Part shown: positions 9,644-20,309 of the stretch, piece by piece | Layout: each line of letters starts with the position of its first letter | Numbering within the stretch: the first letter of the stretch is position 1 | DNA from: Paludibacter sp. | Lineage (GTDB): Bacteria > Bacteroidota > Bacteroidia > Bacteroidales > Paludibacteraceae | Reading direction: 5' to 3' | NCBI GenBank assembly: GCA_027450045.1 | Contig: DAIDKM010000004.1 | Span: forward strand, 29,541 to 93,540 | Length of the DNA: 64,000 nucleotides | Notes under the pieces: generated by a model | What the model was told of the DNA's origin: nothing | The model's database searches: none | The model's input: the letters and a program-made list of their open reading frames with translations, nothing else | Made by a program: the position numbers and the translations under genes

Positions 9644-12600
9644 TTAGAATTTAAGATCTACCCCAATCATCACAGTTCTTGGTGAAGGATAATATCCTAT
9701 ATCAATTCCTTGTGAAAAAGCATCAGGAGCCCAACCTACTTCAGGATCCATCCCCCTATATTTGGTAAAAGTATAAGCATTTTGTATCGTTGCATATAAT
9801 CTGGCTTGTTGAAGTGGCATGGCTTTCCAAATATGCTTAAAATCATAACCTAATGTGATGTTAGAGATACGGAAGTAGTCACCTGATTGCAACCACATAT
9901 CTGAAAGATAATTGTTATTATTATTTCCATTCAGCGAAATGCGTGGCATCGTGTTGGATGTGCCAACTCCATGCCAACGATTTAATATGCCGGTGGTATA
10001 ATTAGCCTGAGGATCATTTAATGAATTCCAATCGGTAGCTTGAATAATCTTGTTACCTGAAACCCCTGATCCTAATAAAGAGAAATCAAATCCTTCATAT
10101 TCAAGACTAATGGTTGTCCCGTATGTATAAGGTGCATGCGGATTCCCAATATTAGTGCGATCACTAGCATCAATCTTTCCATCTCCATTTACATCAACAA
10201 AACGAATGTCCCCAGGTACTGCATTAGGCATAATCATACCGCCGCTTTTATTTTTATAGGCAAGAACATCGGCTTCTGTTTGAAATATACCGGCTGTCTT
10301 GTATCCATAAAAAGCGCCTGCCGGCATACCTGCTTGGGCAATATACCATTGACTATTATTGCCATAGAAATTTTGATCATTATCTCCATAGTTAGGAACA
10401 CCACCTTGAATTTTGATTACTTCATTATGGTTAAAAGCCATATTCCCGTTTATACTATAATGTAATTTCCCAATATGATCTTTCCAACCAACATTCACTT
10501 CATATCCTCTGTTGAGAATATTTCCGCCATTAACAAACGGAGCAGTGGTTCCTGCTACAGCAGGCACAGGAACTCGTACTAACCATCCATCTGTTACTTT
10601 GTTATACCAATCAAAATTCAAGGTCAATCTGCTATTTAACATATTTGCATCAAATCCAATATCAGATTGTGTTGAATTCTCCCACGTTACATTGGGATTA
10701 GGCAAAATATTTGGATAAGCTCCTGCGCTTTGAGCCGTCTTGTCCCCAAATGTATAATAATTTCCTGCCCCGACTCCACCAGTTGCTACAGTTGCCAAAT
10801 ACTGAAAATTAGGTATGGATTGATTCCCGTTTTTACCCCAGCTCGCACGCAATTTCAAAAAGTCCAACCATGATTGGGTGTTCTTCATAAACGATTCGTT
10901 GGTGATGATCCAGCCGGCAGAGAAAGCAGGGAATGTTCCCCAACGATGTCCTGCTGCAAAATTGGATGAACCATCATCCCGTACAATGGCAGAAAACAGA
11001 TAGGTTCCTTTGAAATCATAGCTTAAACGACCAAAGTAAGAAAGAATTCCTCCTCCACCCCAGGAAGAGCCGCCAACTACGGTACCACCTGTTGATGAAA
11101 TAGTTGGAGTATTGGTTAAATAGGCATATTCAAAACTATTGAAAATATTGTTCTGATTCGATGCGTTCATGGATTCACCAAGCCCATCTCTTTCAGCTGA
11201 TTCTCCTAACAAGACAGAAAAGTTATGATCTTGATTAATCTTAAAACTATAGGTAGCTGTGTTGTCCCAAATCCAATTCAATCCTGCATACATGCTTTGA
11301 GATGTATTATTGACAGAGGCTCCAACTGCTGTGGTTGGTGTTGATACAGATCCCAAGTTATACGTTGGTTGAAAAGCACGATAGCTTCCTGCTGAAACAT
11401 TGGCACTAAAACGCGATGTAATGTCAAGATTCTTAATAGGAGAAACGGTGGTGTAAAAACTTGCCATCAGGTTATGATTCTTCGAACTATTTAACCCGCG
11501 TGTATAAATCATTTGTGCAATAGGATTATTTTGTAATTGATCCCAAGGAATTTTATAACTATACAATCCCTGTGCACCATAAATAGGTAAAAATGGATTA
11601 GCTGACTCCATGTTATAAACATCATTCCAATATCCGTTACCGACTGCAATCCCGCTTTTTTCATTATAGGAATAATTAATATTTTCACCTATTTTCCAGA
11701 TAGTTCGATTCGCATTCGTGATTATATTGTGATCACTGTTAATTCGAAAATTATAACGATCATAATGAGAAGCAACGGGCTTTCCCAGTATCCCATCTTG
11801 CGACATAAAGCCAAGGCCTAACGAATAAGTAGACCTTGCACTCCCCCCCGTGATATTTAAGGTATGACTTTGTATCGGAGCATTGGCGTTAGTTATAGCT
11901 TGCATCCAATTGGTCCCTTTATCGGTTCCGGCCAAAATAGCCGCTGCATTTGGGACAAGTGGAACTTTTGCTCCATAATCATTCCCATTCAAACTGGTTG
12001 CCAAAGTATTGATATTGTACGGTAGCTGTCCCCCATTAACCATCCCTTCGTTGATAACAGCCAAATATTGTTGGGCATTCAATGTATTGGAAGTTTTATA
12101 CACATTTTGCCATCCATAATATCCATCGTAAGTAACAGTAGGCTTTTCATCAATTCTTCCTTGTTTTGTCGTAATCAATACAACTCCATTAGCAGCACGA
12201 GAACCGTAAATGGCAGCCGTTGCATCTTTCAATACATCCACACTTTTAATATCGGATGGAGATAAGTTATCAATGCTTCCAACAACAACACCATCAACAA
12301 CGTACAAAGGAGTAGAATTGTATATGGTTCCCATTCCACGAATATTGATCTTATAACTATCTCCCGGTTGTCCGTCTGTTTTGGTAAGCTGAACACCTGG
12401 TGTACTCCCTTGCAAAGCTCCCAGTGTTGAAACAGTATTCAATTTCTGGATGTCATTACCGCTCACTTGAACGGTAGCACCTGTCATTACTTTCTTTTGC
12501 ATCGTTCCATACCCGATGGCAACGACTTCGTTCAAGCCGATAGCTTCATCTTCCATGGTGACGTTTACCGATGTGCGATTTCGCACACTGACATCTTGAC

Positions 12601-12946
12601 TTTTCATCCCAACGAAGGAGAATTGCAACATGGCATCAGCCGGTACGCGGCGTATCGTGAAAGCTCCATTTCCATCGGTGATGGTACCCATTGTCGTTCC
12701 TTTCACAACAACTGTTACACCAGGAAGAGCGCCCCCTGATTTGTCAACTACTTTTCCGGTCACTGTTTTTTCATTCTGATTTTGGTCTGTTTGAGCAGCC
12801 GACGTTCCAGATTTAGTGGCATAAGCGCCAATAGCCGTTCCAAATGTTACTAAAAACAGTAGCATCAGGATTCGTTTCATTTGTTTTGGTAGAGGGATCG
12901 TGATGCCTCTACCACCATTCATGGTTCTTTTCATAAATTTGTTCAT
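9644..12946 (-). CDS. SusC/RagA family TonB-dependent outer membrane transporter
   Basis: 1100 aa; carboxypeptidase-like N-terminal domain (VTGKVVDKSGGALPGVTVVVKGT), plug (LYVVDGV, SIDNLSPSDIKSVDVLKDATAAIYGSRAANGVVLITTK). Confidence 0.96.
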   Translation of the reverse strand: MNKFMKRTMNGGRGITIPLPKQMKRILMLLFLVTFGTAIGAYATKSGTSAAQTDQNQNEKTVTGKVVDKSGGALPGVTVVVKGTTMGTITDGNGAFTIRRVPADAMLQFSFVGMKSQDVSVRNRTSVNVTMEDEAIGLNEVVAIGYGTMQKKVMTGATVQVSGNDIQKLNTVSTLGALQGSTPGVQLTKTDGQPGDSYKINIRGMGTIYNSTPLYVVDGVVVGSIDNLSPSDIKSVDVLKDATAAIYGSRAANGVVLITTKQGRIDEKPTVTYDGYYGWQNVYKTSNTLNAQQYLAVINEGMVNGGQLPYNINTLATSLNGNDYGAKVPLVPNAAAILAGTDKGTNWMQAITNANAPIQSHTLNITGGSARSTYSLGLGFMSQDGILGKPVASHYDRYNFRINSDHNIITNANRTIWKIGENINYSYNEKSGIAVGNGYWNDVYNMESANPFLPIYGAQGLYSYKIPWDQLQNNPIAQMIYTRGLNSSKNHNLMASFYTTVSPIKNLDITSRFSANVSAGSYRAFQPTYNLGSVSTPTTAVGASVNNTSQSMYAGLNWIWDNTATYSFKINQDHNFSVLLGESAERDGLGESMNASNQNNIFNSFEYAYLTNTPTISSTGGTVVGGSSWGGGGILSYFGRLSYDFKGTYLFSAIVRDDGSSNFAAGHRWGTFPAFSAGWIITNESFMKNTQSWLDFLKLRASWGKNGNQSIPNFQYLATVATGGVGAGNYYTFGDKTAQSAGAYPNILPNPNVTWENSTQSDIGFDANMLNSRLTLNFDWYNKVTDGWLVRVPVPAVAGTTAPFVNGGNILNRGYEVNVGWKDHIGKLHYSINGNMAFNHNEVIKIQGGVPNYGDNDQNFYGNNSQWYIAQAGMPAGAFYGYKTAGIFQTEADVLAYKNKSGGMIMPNAVPGDIRFVDVNGDGKIDASDRTNIGNPHAPYTYGTTISLEYEGFDFSLLGSGVSGNKIIQATDWNSLNDPQANYTTGILNRWHGVGTSNTMPRISLNGNNNNNYLSDMWLQSGDYFRISNITLGYDFKHIWKAMPLQQARLYATIQNAYTFTKYRGMDPEVGWAPDAFSQGIDIGYYPSPRTVMIGVDLKF

Positions 12947-13629
12947 GTTTTAAATGAATACTTCACCTTTTTCTGTCAGGTGATGGTTGAATAATTATGG
13001 ATGCAATTTGTTGTTTGTAAACGCTTTATTTGTCAAACTCATACATTTCCTTTCGTTATCAAGATTTGTAATAGTTCGATTAGGAGAGCCTTTTTAGTCG
13101 TTTGCATAATTACTGTCGGAAGTTCCGGCTTTTACTATACTTCAGGATGCAATGCTGTGCAATTCAATGCATGACTGATGTAGGGATCGTAACCCAAAAC
13201 GCTTTTCGAAGTATCGCATCGCAGAAATGATTGATTAAATTCGACAAAGCTGACTTGAGTTTTTACAGATGTGTTAATTGAATTTGTGTAGGTGAGATAG
13301 CAGAAGTTTGTGTTACGTCATGGTGTGAAGTAATTTAAAGTTTGACACAGCTAGTTTCTCCTTTTTTATTCGGCTTACTTGTGAATATATAGTTAACGTT
13401 ATATCTACATTGAAAGCCGAAACCTAAAAACACATTCACAACAATAACTGCTGTGAAGTCAGTTTCCATTTTCAAGTTTGCACGGATGATGACATACAAT
13501 ACAAAGTTGAACCTCGCAAAGGTATATTACTTTGACGCCTTTTTCAAGTACAATTTTAGCAAAGAATGGTACTTTTTTGCGATTTGTTAATCGCGACCTT
13601 TTTTAAAGGGAGGAGTGATGCGTGAAGGA

Positions 13630-14514
13630 TTAAACTAATACTTTCTTTCTGTGATAGTTATCTCTGAATTCTTTAGGAGAACACCCTTTGCGCTTGCGGA
13701 AGATACGGTTAAAATTAGAAATGTTGTTGAATCCGCTACTGAAACAAATCTCACCAATTGATTGTGAAGAATCAACTAATAGGCGAATGGCGTTCCCTAT
13801 GCGAATATCTAACAAGTAGTCAGTGACACTTTTCCCAGTGCGTTGTTTGAAAAAACGACTAAAGGAGGCTTCGGTCATGTTCACGCTTTTAGCTAGTTGG
13901 GAGAGCCGAATCTCTTCGGTGTAGTGTTGAACTAAATAATCGTGTACTTTTTGAACGCGGCGGCTTTCGATGGTGGATAGTGAGCGGGCAAATGAACTGC
14001 TCGAAAGCGTGCGGGCATCATTACTCAATGACAACTCATAAAGCAATGACAAAAAACTTATTACGGCATAAAACCCTTGTTTTTCGTGCGAGAGTGATGT
14101 GAGAAGCGAACGAACGGAAAGAATAGTATTCAGAGGAAAAACCAGTCCTTTTTGAGCAAGATCAAGCATTTTCTTAATGCTTTTGAACTGGTTTTTATCA
14201 AGCATTCCGGGTGATAACAAATTGGACGAAAATTGAATGGTGATTTCGTGTATTTCATTCGAGGTACACTGATAGTTTTCCCATGTGTGTTCCAGCTCTT
14301 TACCCGAAATCAACACTAAGTCGTAGCCACCGATGATTTCAATCGAATCGCCTACAATGCGGCGGGTTCCTTCTGCATGTTCAACGTAATTGAGTTCGCA
14401 ATCTGCATGTTTGTGAAGCGGGAAAGTGAAGGTTGCTTTGGTGCGATCGACTATATAGAAGCAATCCTTTTCAGAAAGCGGCGTAATCTCTTGAAGAATG
14501 GTTGGAGCAAACAT
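13630..14514 (-). CDS. AraC family transcriptional regulator
   Basis: 294 aa; cupin-like N-terminus and C-terminal double HTH (SVNMTEASFSRFFKQRTGKSVTDYLLDIRI...FNNISNFNRIFRKRKGCSPKEFR). Confidence 0.93.
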   Translation of the reverse strand: MFAPTILQEITPLSEKDCFYIVDRTKATFTFPLHKHADCELNYVEHAEGTRRIVGDSIEIIGGYDLVLISGKELEHTWENYQCTSNEIHEITIQFSSNLLSPGMLDKNQFKSIKKMLDLAQKGLVFPLNTILSVRSLLTSLSHEKQGFYAVISFLSLLYELSLSNDARTLSSSSFARSLSTIESRRVQKVHDYLVQHYTEEIRLSQLAKSVNMTEASFSRFFKQRTGKSVTDYLLDIRIGNAIRLLVDSSQSIGEICFSSGFNNISNFNRIFRKRKGCSPKEFRDNYHRKKVLV

Positions 14515-14624
14515 GATACTTTTTTATCATTTTAAGGTGCTTGCAAAGATAATGCTATTTCTTATTTTTCGGCATCGTGGACGAAAAATAAAATAGCCTC
14601 CGTTAAGTCATTTATCTACTGATT

Positions 14625-16349
14625 TTATTCGAAACGCTTGCGCCGGATAAGATAGTATAGAAAAGCAAAAATAACGAGTAAAAGTAAGGGAGTCAACACG
14701 TTGATCAATTGCCAGGCCGTTTTTCCTTCCGTGATAGCCAAATGGTTAAGTAACCTGAGTTTGAATTGTCGTGAACGAAGACTCATCCAACCATCCTGAT
14801 CGCTTAAGTATTGCACGGCGTTGACAATAAAAGCCCGATTACTGTATTGCCTGTTTGCGTAGCGGTCGAATCCTAACGGTAATGCCTGGAGTTTTCCTTG
14901 TTCATCCTGCACGTCATTGCGAATAATATCACCATTGGCAATTACGATCATTCGCGTTGGCTGACTACTTTGTGCAATTGGTCCTTTTTGATCAATTCCC
15001 TGAGGCACCATTCGATTGGCAAAATCGGAAGTAAATGTACCCGAAAGAGACACAGCAACCGGTACATTTTGCTTGTTGAAATAGCGCTGATCTTGTGCGT
15101 CGGGCAAATGCTTTAAGTCGATAAATGCTGGTGGGGCTAATATATGTGATGCGTTGGAAGTGACTAAAAGAATATCGGCTTTAGTGCGAACGGAATCACC
15201 TACTAAATTGATTGACGATGCAAAATTGGCTTTGACGGCGCCAAGATTGTGTGTGATAGGACTAAAAGGTGACGTCAAAAGCAACGGTGAGAAAAACCAC
15301 GGCATAGGTTTAAATTGAGGTTGTTCGTTGACGCTGGCCACATTTACCGGAATGTTGACGCATTGAACATCTTCCACAATATCAGGGTTTATGCGAACAC
15401 CATAACAAAAGAGTTGATCGCTGAGATTCACATCAAGAGGAAGGATGGTGGCTTGCCCGTTGCGCGAGAGGTTTTGCGTATCAATATTGGTCCCATCCAC
15501 CAACCATAATACACGACCACCATGCATAATATATTGATCGATAATGAATTTCTCTTGTTCGGTGAAAGGTATTCGTGGTTTGGCAATGATGACCACTTTG
15601 AATGGATCGAGCGCTGCTGGGTCTGTTCCAAGTGTGCCTCTGTCAATTTCAAAGTAACGGCTTAAAGCAGTGGAAGCATCATACACTTCAGCTTCCGAAA
15701 GTTCACCGTTTCCTTCTAAAAAAGCGATTTTCTCAATCTCGGTTGTTTCTAACCGGCGAATGGCATCTGTTATTTGATACTCAAGTTCTTCAGTGGACGC
15801 ATTCAGGTTTTCTTCGCCCGAATTTCCCGGGATATTGACTAATAAGTTAACCGGTACGGTGTCTCGATGCGCTATCACTTCCGCCCATGGAAAAATCACT
15901 TTTTCAACTGATTTGCCATTTCCATCTTTTTCATATACCGTGGTGGCATGCAACCCTCGTTTTTCTAAAGCAGCATAAGCTCTGTTTTGTGCTTCGGTTG
16001 ACGACGCTTTTGTTGGATCAATAAACTGAACGGCAATCGGTTGTTTTGAATATGCCTTTAGCTCGTCCAAGAGATTTGAGGTTGCCTGCTTGAGTTGCAA
16101 AAAACCGGCATTCAGATCACCATCTAAATAGACGTTTACTTGAATAGGTTCTTTCAACGATTGCATCAGTTTTTTTGTGTTCTCTGCAAGAGAATAACGC
16201 TTTTCGGAAGTCAAGTCAAGACGGAAGAAAAAGCGATGCGACAACATGTTTGCAGCCACGATGAACGCCACGACGAGCATGGTTTGAATAAAGAGCGACT
16301 GCGTTGCTGAAACATGCTTTAAAAACCGCATAGAAGACAGATTGATCAA
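14625..16349 (-). CDS. gldG: Gliding motility-associated ABC transporter substrate-binding protein GldG
   Basis: 574 aa; N-terminal TM, FFRLDLTSEKRYSLAENTKKLM, ABC-type_uncharacterised domain, C-terminal TM. Confidence 0.85.
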   Translation of the reverse strand: MINLSSMRFLKHVSATQSLFIQTMLVVAFIVAANMLSHRFFFRLDLTSEKRYSLAENTKKLMQSLKEPIQVNVYLDGDLNAGFLQLKQATSNLLDELKAYSKQPIAVQFIDPTKASSTEAQNRAYAALEKRGLHATTVYEKDGNGKSVEKVIFPWAEVIAHRDTVPVNLLVNIPGNSGEENLNASTEELEYQITDAIRRLETTEIEKIAFLEGNGELSEAEVYDASTALSRYFEIDRGTLGTDPAALDPFKVVIIAKPRIPFTEQEKFIIDQYIMHGGRVLWLVDGTNIDTQNLSRNGQATILPLDVNLSDQLFCYGVRINPDIVEDVQCVNIPVNVASVNEQPQFKPMPWFFSPLLLTSPFSPITHNLGAVKANFASSINLVGDSVRTKADILLVTSNASHILAPPAFIDLKHLPDAQDQRYFNKQNVPVAVSLSGTFTSDFANRMVPQGIDQKGPIAQSSQPTRMIVIANGDIIRNDVQDEQGKLQALPLGFDRYANRQYSNRAFIVNAVQYLSDQDGWMSLRSRQFKLRLLNHLAITEGKTAWQLINVLTPLLLLVIFAFLYYLIRRKRFE

Positions 16350-16373
16350 GTTTATAAAAGAGAAAGAATTGGA

Positions 16374-16922
16374 TTAGACAATGACTGCCAAGAATTTTAC
16401 CGGACGATTGTTGCGCGCTTGCATGCCATGGATAAGTTCTGCATTAAAATAGATGGCGTCGCCTTCTTCCAATATCAGTAGTTTCCCATTGATTTGCAAC
16501 GTCATGCTCCCTTCGAGCACATAATTGAATTCTTGGCCTGCATGTGCATTTGTCGGGAACGGAGCATCAGACGGTTCAACAGTTACAATAAACGGATCTC
16601 CACTTCTGTTTGAAAATCCCGCTGCTAATGATTCATATTTGTATGCTTTGCTCCGTTCTAAGGCCACACCTTGCCCTTTTCGGGTAACATAGTAAGAATT
16701 CATGCGTGGTTCATCTCCAAAGAGCAAAGTAGTCATCTCTATCCCGTAACGCGATGCGATGGTATGCAACAACCCGACAGGAATGTCTTTTTCTCCGCTT
16801 TCGTATTGCATATACTCACTTTCACATAGATCACACGACGCAGCCATCTCTTTAATGTTAATGACTAAGTCTTCACGTAAACCGCGCATCCGCTCTGCAA
16901 TTTGTTTTATTTGTTCGTTCAT
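16374..16922 (-). CDS. XRE-family HTH regulator with C-terminal cupin domain
   Basis: 182 aa; N-terminal HTH, C-terminal cupin (HAGQEFNYVLEGSMTLQINGKLLILEEGDAIYFNAELIHGM). Confidence 0.88.
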   Translation of the reverse strand: MNEQIKQIAERMRGLREDLVINIKEMAASCDLCESEYMQYESGEKDIPVGLLHTIASRYGIEMTTLLFGDEPRMNSYYVTRKGQGVALERSKAYKYESLAAGFSNRSGDPFIVTVEPSDAPFPTNAHAGQEFNYVLEGSMTLQINGKLLILEEGDAIYFNAELIHGMQARNNRPVKFLAVIV

Positions 16923-16949
16923 AGCCGATGTGATTATTTGTTGACCAGT

Positions 16950-17825
16950 TTATTTTGACACGAGAAGTGTGATACACTTGCTCAAGCTATCTTCCCAATG
17001 AGCAATGGGAATGTGAAATGTGGTTTTGAACTTTGCTTTGTTCAATACACTATAAAACGGACGCGGCGTCTTGGCGGGATAAGCTGACGATTCAATGGGT
17101 TGAACATCGCATGTTATTCCGGCAAGACGATGAATGGCAACTGCGAAGTCGTACCAACTGCAAACACCTTCGTTGGAGAAATGATAAGTGCCTGTTTTGA
17201 AGGTCGATTCGTCTTCGATGGATTGGCGCACAATTTCTAAAATAGCAGCAGCTAAATCGGCAGCATACGTTGGGGTTCCTATTTGGTCGTAAATGACAGA
17301 TAATGTATCACGTTCTTTGCCCAATTTTAGCATGGTTTTCACAAAGTTGTTGCCAAACGCTGAGTAAAGCCACGAAGTGCGAAGGATCACAGCATCCATG
17401 CAAACCCGTAACAATTCTTCTTCCCCTTCAGCTTTTGATTTCCCATATACCGTATCAGGGGCGATCTGCATATCTTCGGTATATGGGCGATAAGCTTTCC
17501 CGTTGAAAACATAATCGGTGGAAACGTGGATTACTTTGCAGCCAATGGAGGCGGCTACTTCGCCAAGATTGCGCACCGCATCGCGATTGATAGCATAGCA
17601 CTGTTCAACATCGTCTTCCGCTTTGTCAACTGCCGTGTAAGCCGCACAATTAATGATAAAATCGACAGGTTGATTGGCTAAAAACCTTTCCAAAGCTTCT
17701 TTATTGCAAATGTCCAACGTGTCAACATCGGTGAATAAAAAACCCACCCCGTCCATGGTTGACGCAAGTTGTTGCAACTCGCTTCCTAATTGACCGTTTG
17801 AACCGGTTACTAAAATTTTATTCAT
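16950..17825 (-). CDS. rfbD: dTDP-4-dehydrorhamnose reductase
   Basis: 291 aa; ILVTGSNGQLGSEL, VHVSTDYVFNG, YGKSKAEGE. Confidence 0.94.
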   Translation of the reverse strand: MNKILVTGSNGQLGSELQQLASTMDGVGFLFTDVDTLDICNKEALERFLANQPVDFIINCAAYTAVDKAEDDVEQCYAINRDAVRNLGEVAASIGCKVIHVSTDYVFNGKAYRPYTEDMQIAPDTVYGKSKAEGEEELLRVCMDAVILRTSWLYSAFGNNFVKTMLKLGKERDTLSVIYDQIGTPTYAADLAAAILEIVRQSIEDESTFKTGTYHFSNEGVCSWYDFAVAIHRLAGITCDVQPIESSAYPAKTPRPFYSVLNKAKFKTTFHIPIAHWEDSLSKCITLLVSK

Positions 17826-17879
17826 GATTTTGAGTTTATTACAAGGTTGTTGCCAAAAATAAGGTTCAATCTAACGTCG

Positions 17880-18434
17880 TTAATACGTGAAATTCATTTC
17901 GGCTTGGTTGAGTATGGGATGGACGCGATCTTTTCCTGAAACGATTGCTTTGTCGGCAGGAATATGCCAATCAATAGCTAATGCCGGATCATCAAAACGG
18001 ATACCACGCTCAAGCGATGGATCGTAATATTGATCACATTTGTAACTAAAAATTGCTGTTTCGCTTAGCACTGAAAACCCGTGCGCAAAACCTTTTGGAA
18101 TGAGAAAATGCGTCTTGTTTTCGTCCGATAGTTCTATGCCAAACCATTGTCCAAAAGTGGGTGAACCTTTGCGCAAATCGACAGCAACATCCCATACGTT
18201 ACCAACAATAACTGAGACTAACTTGGTTTGACTATGTGGATCGAGTTGATAATGCAAACCACGAATGACGCCATAACTTGATTTCGATAGATTATCCTGA
18301 CAAAAATCAATATTGATACCTTGTTCCGAAAGCTGTTTCTTGTTGTAATGCTCCATAAAGAAGCCACGTTCATCTTTAAAAAACCGGTTTTGAATAATGA
18401 GTAAATCGGGAATTGAGGTATTAATTATATCCAT
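17880..18434 (-). CDS. rfbC: dTDP-4-dehydrorhamnose 3,5-epimerase
   Basis: RfbC motifs ([33 protein letters not shown]); start trimmed to [11 protein letters not shown]. Confidence 0.94.
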   Translation of the reverse strand: MDIINTSIPDLLIIQNRFFKDERGFFMEHYNKKQLSEQGINIDFCQDNLSKSSYGVIRGLHYQLDPHSQTKLVSVIVGNVWDVAVDLRKGSPTFGQWFGIELSDENKTHFLIPKGFAHGFSVLSETAIFSYKCDQYYDPSLERGIRFDDPALAIDWHIPADKAIVSGKDRVHPILNQAEMNFTY

Positions 18435-19308
18435 ATTCTTTGGGTTCGTGAGCAATTTTGAGTAAATATTGACCATAATGATTTTTGAGCAACGGTTGCG
18501 CCAACCTGATCAGTTGTTCTTGATCAATAAATCCCATACGAAAAGCGATTTCTTCGAGACAGGCAACCTTTAGCCCTTGCCTGTTTTCAATGGTTGCAAT
18601 GTAATTAGAGGCTTCCAACAAACTATCGTGAGTGCCGGTATCCAACCACGCCATTCCACGTCCAAGCATTTTGAGTGAAAGTCGATCTTCTTCTAAATAG
18701 AGCCGATTCAGGTCGGTGATTTCCAATTCGCCGCGTGCCGATGGTTTGAGTGATTTGGCTTTTTCAACCACATCATTTCCGTAAAAATAGAGTCCTGTCA
18801 CGGCGTAATTCGATTTTGGCTTTGTGGGTTTCTCTTCCAAGCTCAACACACGACCTTGCGCATCAAATTCAGCCACGCCGTATCGTTCGGGATCGTTGAC
18901 ATAGTAGCCGAAAACGATAGCGCCATTGCGGAGCATAGCAGCCTCCATCAGTTGAGATGAAAGATTATATCCATAGAAGATGTTATCTCCCAAAATCATA
19001 CAAACAGGGCTATCGCCGATAAACGCTTCACCAATCAAAAAGGCTTGTGCTAATCCATCGGGAGATGGTTGTATGGCATAAGAAATGTTCAGCCCAAATG
19101 CCGTACCATCTTCGAAGAGGTCTTGATAGAGATGAATATCTTGGGGTGTGGAAATAATCAAAATTTCGCGAATCCCGGCTAACATCAATACTGACAATGG
19201 ATAATAAATCATCGGTTTGTCGTATACCGGCAAAATCTGTTTGGAAATGGTTTTGGTAACCGGATAAAGCCGTGTACCTGAGCCACCTGCTAAAATGATT
19301 CCCTTCAT
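18421..19308 (-). CDS. rfbA: Glucose-1-phosphate thymidylyltransferase
   Basis: [39 protein letters not shown]; start trimmed to this Met. Confidence 0.95.
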   Translation of the reverse strand: MKGIILAGGSGTRLYPVTKTISKQILPVYDKPMIYYPLSVLMLAGIREILIISTPQDIHLYQDLFEDGTAFGLNISYAIQPSPDGLAQAFLIGEAFIGDSPVCMILGDNIFYGYNLSSQLMEAAMLRNGAIVFGYYVNDPERYGVAEFDAQGRVLSLEEKPTKPKSNYAVTGLYFYGNDVVEKAKSLKPSARGELEITDLNRLYLEEDRLSLKMLGRGMAWLDTGTHDSLLEASNYIATIENRQGLKVACLEEIAFRMGFIDQEQLIRLAQPLLKNHYGQYLLKIAHEPKEYGYN

Positions 19309-19412
19309 GGCGTTTTGTTTAATGAGTGAAGTTTGAATTGGTTGAAACAAATCAATGCAAAAGTATGTAAATGATGCGATGTTTGGTGAAGGAGTCGTTT
19401 TTTTAACGCAAT

Positions 19413-19937
19413 TTACCACCCAAAAGCGATTTCGTCATCCATCCACTTGCCTTGTGCTTTCATTACCTGTTCCAATACGTCGCGAGCGCAACCCTGACCA
19501 CCCAGAAACGGCGAGACATAGAGCGAAAGCGCCTTAATTTCAGGTGCTGCATCGGCAGGACAAACCGGAATCCCAACATGATTCATCACCACATAATCCG
19601 GGATGTCGTCTCCCATATACAGAACTTCTTCTTTTTGAAGGGTATGAAGTTCCATGAAATGGGTTAAATCTTTCATCTTAATTTGTGACGCCATGTAGAT
19701 GTCAGTCACGCCGAGCCGCTCAAAGCGCAAACGAACGGCTTCGGTGTTTCCTCCGGTAATGATCGCAACATAAAATCCTTTTTTGATGGCATGTTGAATG
19801 GCATATCCATCTTTAATGTTTACCATACGCATCGGTTCTCCCGACGGATGAAGCGGAATGGTCGAACTCGACAAAACGCCATCGACATCAAAAACGAATG
19901 CTTTAACCTGCGTAAGTAGTTCTTTGAAATTTGCCAT
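19413..19937 (-). CDS. kdsC: 3-deoxy-D-manno-octulosonate 8-phosphate phosphatase (HAD, KdsC-like)
   Basis: [31 protein letters not shown]; start trimmed. Confidence 0.87.
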   Translation of the reverse strand: MANFKELLTQVKAFVFDVDGVLSSSTIPLHPSGEPMRMVNIKDGYAIQHAIKKGFYVAIITGGNTEAVRLRFERLGVTDIYMASQIKMKDLTHFMELHTLQKEEVLYMGDDIPDYVVMNHVGIPVCPADAAPEIKALSLYVSPFLGGQGCARDVLEQVMKAQGKWMDDEIAFGW

Positions 19938-20061
19938 GATTGTTGGTGCTGTGCTCTGTTTTACCAATTTGGATAAAGGTTATTTTTGAGCAAGAAATGG
20001 AATTGTGAGAAATAAAAAAAGGCCAATTGTTTGAATATCAAACTACCGGCCTTCCTTTTGG

Positions 20062-20132
20062 TTGTCCCGCGAAGATTTGAACTCCGACTAACAGAACCAA
20101 AACCTGCTGTGCTACCATTACACCACGGGACA
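20062..20132 (-). tRNA. tRNA-Gln (TTG)
   Basis: Cloverleaf read by eye on complement: TGTCCCG acceptor, anticodon loop TTTTGGT, T-arm CGGAGTTCAAATCTTCG, 71 nt. Confidence 0.9.
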
Positions 20133-20309
20133 AAATTGCTTTCCTCATAAAAGCGCTGCAAAGTTAATAGAATATTATGTTCCCACAAAATTTTCCCACA
20201 AAATTTTATTTCCTTCTTGCAATTTCTATTTAACAACCGATTAATTAGCTTAAATTCAATTGATTATAATCTATTTGCGACTATTTATAGGCAATTATCA
20301 ATGACTGCT

